This document shows positions 7,602 to 8,790 of a DNA stretch of 8,790 bases, piece by piece (position 1 is the first letter of the stretch; the number at the start of each line of letters is the position of its first letter). Source of the stretch: Flavobacteriaceae bacterium (GTDB taxonomy: Bacteria > Bacteroidota > Bacteroidia > Flavobacteriales > Flavobacteriaceae); assembly GCA_002729755.1 (NCBI GenBank), contig PBYT01000018.1, positions 3,569-12,358 of the forward strand, read 5' to 3'. The notes beneath the pieces are model-generated. The model was not told where the DNA came from. It was given only the letters and a program-made list of their open reading frames with translations, and ran no database searches. The translations under genes and the position numbers were made by a program.

Positions 7602-8626
7602 TGGAATATTTTAGTCTTCAAACAAATGTTAATCAACTTAGAATTGGAAGAGATGTTTCAAAAGGAATTGGAAATGAACTTGGAAATTATGTTGTTGCTA
7701 CAATGGAAATACCTTGGAATATAATTAAGAAATCTATTGGGAAAAGTCCAACCCATATTATAAATGTAACATCAGTAGAAATGAATTGGATTGATCAGGA
7801 AATCAAAAAAATTCCAGAATTTGATACAATTGTTGGAATAGGAGGGGGGATGGCAATTGATGTAGCGAAATACATCGCATGGAAGTTAAATAAAAAATTA
7901 GTTTCTATACCTACAATATTAAGTGTTGATGCATTTACAACTCCTGCTGCAGGCGTTAGAGTAAATCATGATGTACAATACCTGGGTCATTCTAGCCCTG
8001 ACCCTCTAATTATTGATTATAACCTTTTAAGATCTGCACCAAAAGAACTAAATATTGCCGGTGTAGGAGATTTATTTTCAATTCATACTGCATCTTTTGA
8101 CTGGAAATATGCTAATTCAAAAGGAAAGTCAGAATATCCATATAAAGAAGAAGCATTATTAGGTGGTGAAAAGATATTAGAGTTTATATATAATAATATT
8201 GGAAATATTAGAGAAAATAATGATAATGGATTAAGGGCTATAGTTGAAGCCTATATTTCATTAAATACCATTTGTCTTCCTATAGACCATTTTAGAATTG
8301 AAGAAGGATCTGAGCACTATCTTTTTTATGAATTAGAAGAAAGATTAAAAAGGCCCTTTATTCATGGAAATATTATTGGTTTAGGAATATATTTGATGAG
8401 CAGATTGCAAAACAATAAACCAGACTTTATTACTGAAATTATGAATGAATCAAACTTATCATATCATCCTAAGCATATGAATATTCAAAAAGATAGTCTA
8501 CAGGAATCTTTGTTATCCTTGAAAAAATATGTAAAGGCAAAAGATAAATTATGGTATACAATAATTGATGATAGTGAAATAGATAATGATTGGGTTAGTG
8601 AGAACTTAATAAATTTAATTTTTTAG
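7601..8626 (+). CDS. Fe-ADH_2-type dehydrogenase, glycerol-1-phosphate dehydrogenase (AraM/EgsA)-like, substrate unknown
   Basis: This 341-residue protein has the two-domain layout of NAD(P)-dependent G1P dehydrogenases. The nucleotide-binding turn is VGIGGGMAIDVAKYIA (78-93), followed by SIPTILSVDAFTTPAAG (102-118). The metal site is inferred from Asp157 in AGVGDLFSIHTASFDWK, His239 in EEGSEHYLF and His255 in FIHGNIIGLG. These match the Asp-His-His ligands of the family, so an active metal-dependent oxidoreductase is expected. The substrate loop differs from what I recall of authentic G1P dehydrogenases (SxDGxAS): Asp110 is kept, but followed by Ala-Phe-Thr-Thr-Pro. Glycerol-1-phosphate formation is possible, since some Bacteroidota have G1P-using prenyltransferases. 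Its coupling to the permease behind a TPP-riboswitch-like leader alternatively suggests reduction of an imported aldehyde or related compound. The ATG at 7601 shares its A with the permease stop. Confidence 0.8.
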   Translation: MEYFSLQTNVNQLRIGRDVSKGIGNELGNYVVATMEIPWNIIKKSIGKSPTHIINVTSVEMNWIDQEIKKIPEFDTIVGIGGGMAIDVAKYIAWKLNKKLVSIPTILSVDAFTTPAAGVRVNHDVQYLGHSSPDPLIIDYNLLRSAPKELNIAGVGDLFSIHTASFDWKYANSKGKSEYPYKEEALLGGEKILEFIYNNIGNIRENNDNGLRAIVEAYISLNTICLPIDHFRIEEGSEHYLFYELEERLKRPFIHGNIIGLGIYLMSRLQNNKPDFITEIMNESNLSYHPKHMNIQKDSLQESLLSLKKYVKAKDKLWYTIIDDSEIDNDWVSENLINLIF

Positions 8627-8677
8627 AATAGACTTTTATTTCAAAACTCTTTTTCCTATTATTATTGATTTTATGAT

Positions 8678-8685
8678 TAATTTTG
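8678..8685 (+). promoter_or_regulatory. Candidate -7 element of a sucB promoter
   Basis: TAATTTTG matches the Bacteroidota -7 consensus TAnnTTTG at every fixed position and lies in the 89-bp gap between the dehydrogenase and sucB, 30 bp before the sucB ATG. No TTG at the right distance upstream is seen (the nearest, 8665-8667, is only 10 bp away), so the promoter is incomplete. If active, it would let sucB be transcribed independently of the preceding cassette. The rest of 8627-8715 is AT-rich and shows no convincing terminator hairpin. Confidence 0.25.
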
Positions 8686-8715
8686 GTAACAACCTTTAAA
8701 GTAGAAAAATAAATT

Positions 8716-8790
8716 ATGGTGCATGAAATGAAAATTCCATCTCCTGGAGAATCTATAACGGAAGTAGAAATTTCTCAATGGTTGGTATCT
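8716..8790 (+). CDS. sucB: 2-oxoglutarate dehydrogenase E2 subunit, dihydrolipoyl succinyltransferase (N-terminal fragment; 3' end outside window)
   Basis: The last 75 bases encode 25 residues beginning MVHEMKIPSPGESIT and continuing EVEISQWLVS, the very conserved start of the lipoyl domain of 2-oxoglutarate dehydrogenase E2 (odhB/sucB), especially close to flavobacterial forms. The lipoyl-lysine and catalytic core lie beyond the window. The protein accepts the succinyl group from SucA and passes it to CoA. The ATG at 8716 places the PSPGES motif at the usual distance from the start; the ATG at 8728 would give a protein only four residues shorter and cannot be excluded. It lies on the same strand as sucA but about 2.6 kb downstream, behind the permease and dehydrogenase genes. 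Confidence 0.92.
   Translation, partial: MVHEMKIPSPGESITEVEISQWLVS

Noticed and set aside
8627..8660. AATAG (8627-8631) and CTATT (8656-8660) as a possible terminator stem after the dehydrogenase gene.
   Set aside because: The stem is 5 AT-rich pairs with a 24-nt loop and no trailing T-run, so it would not be stable.

Overview
The window is AT-rich, gene-dense DNA, most probably from a marine Flavobacteriia-type member of the Bacteroidota. Three things point there. The SucA N-terminus and the first 25 residues of the E2 subunit (the EMKIPSPGESITEVEI stretch) read like flavobacterial proteins. Start codons lack Shine-Dalgarno sequences. The few promoter-like sites fit the Bacteroidota TTG / TAnnTTTG pattern rather than the sigma-70 consensus. 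The assignment rests on recognition of the protein sequences, not on a search.

Layout, left to right. (1) 1-1580, plus strand: the 3' end of a FadN-type 3-hydroxyacyl-CoA dehydrogenase and a complete thiolase, a fatty-acid beta-oxidation pair. (2) 1577-3275, minus strand: a translesion DNA polymerase operon in the order umuC then umuD, overlapping the thiolase gene tail-to-tail by 4 bp. (3) 3276-3346: a short divergent promoter region. (4) 3347-6109, plus strand: sucA, the E1 subunit of 2-oxoglutarate dehydrogenase, a thiamine-diphosphate (ThDP) enzyme. (5) 6110-8626, plus strand: a leader with the two most recognisable motifs of the TPP riboswitch, then an APC-superfamily permease and a glycerol-1-phosphate-dehydrogenase-like (AraM/EgsA-type) oxidoreductase that overlap by one base. 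(6) 8716-8790: the start of sucB/odhB, the E2 subunit.

The notable part is region 5. sucA and sucB are usually adjacent because their products form one complex; here a two-gene cassette separates them by about 2.6 kb. The leader carries CTGAGA, then 10 nt, then ACCTGATC, enclosed by an 8-bp stem whose 3' strand ends at the base before the permease start codon. If this is a divergent TPP aptamer, the permease would be a candidate thiamine or thiamine-precursor transporter and the dehydrogenase a candidate partner enzyme, placed between the subunits of a ThDP-dependent complex. That chain is inference. The aptamer lacks two conserved segments and the dehydrogenase's substrate cannot be read from the sequence. 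There is no gene-free stretch longer than about 110 bp.
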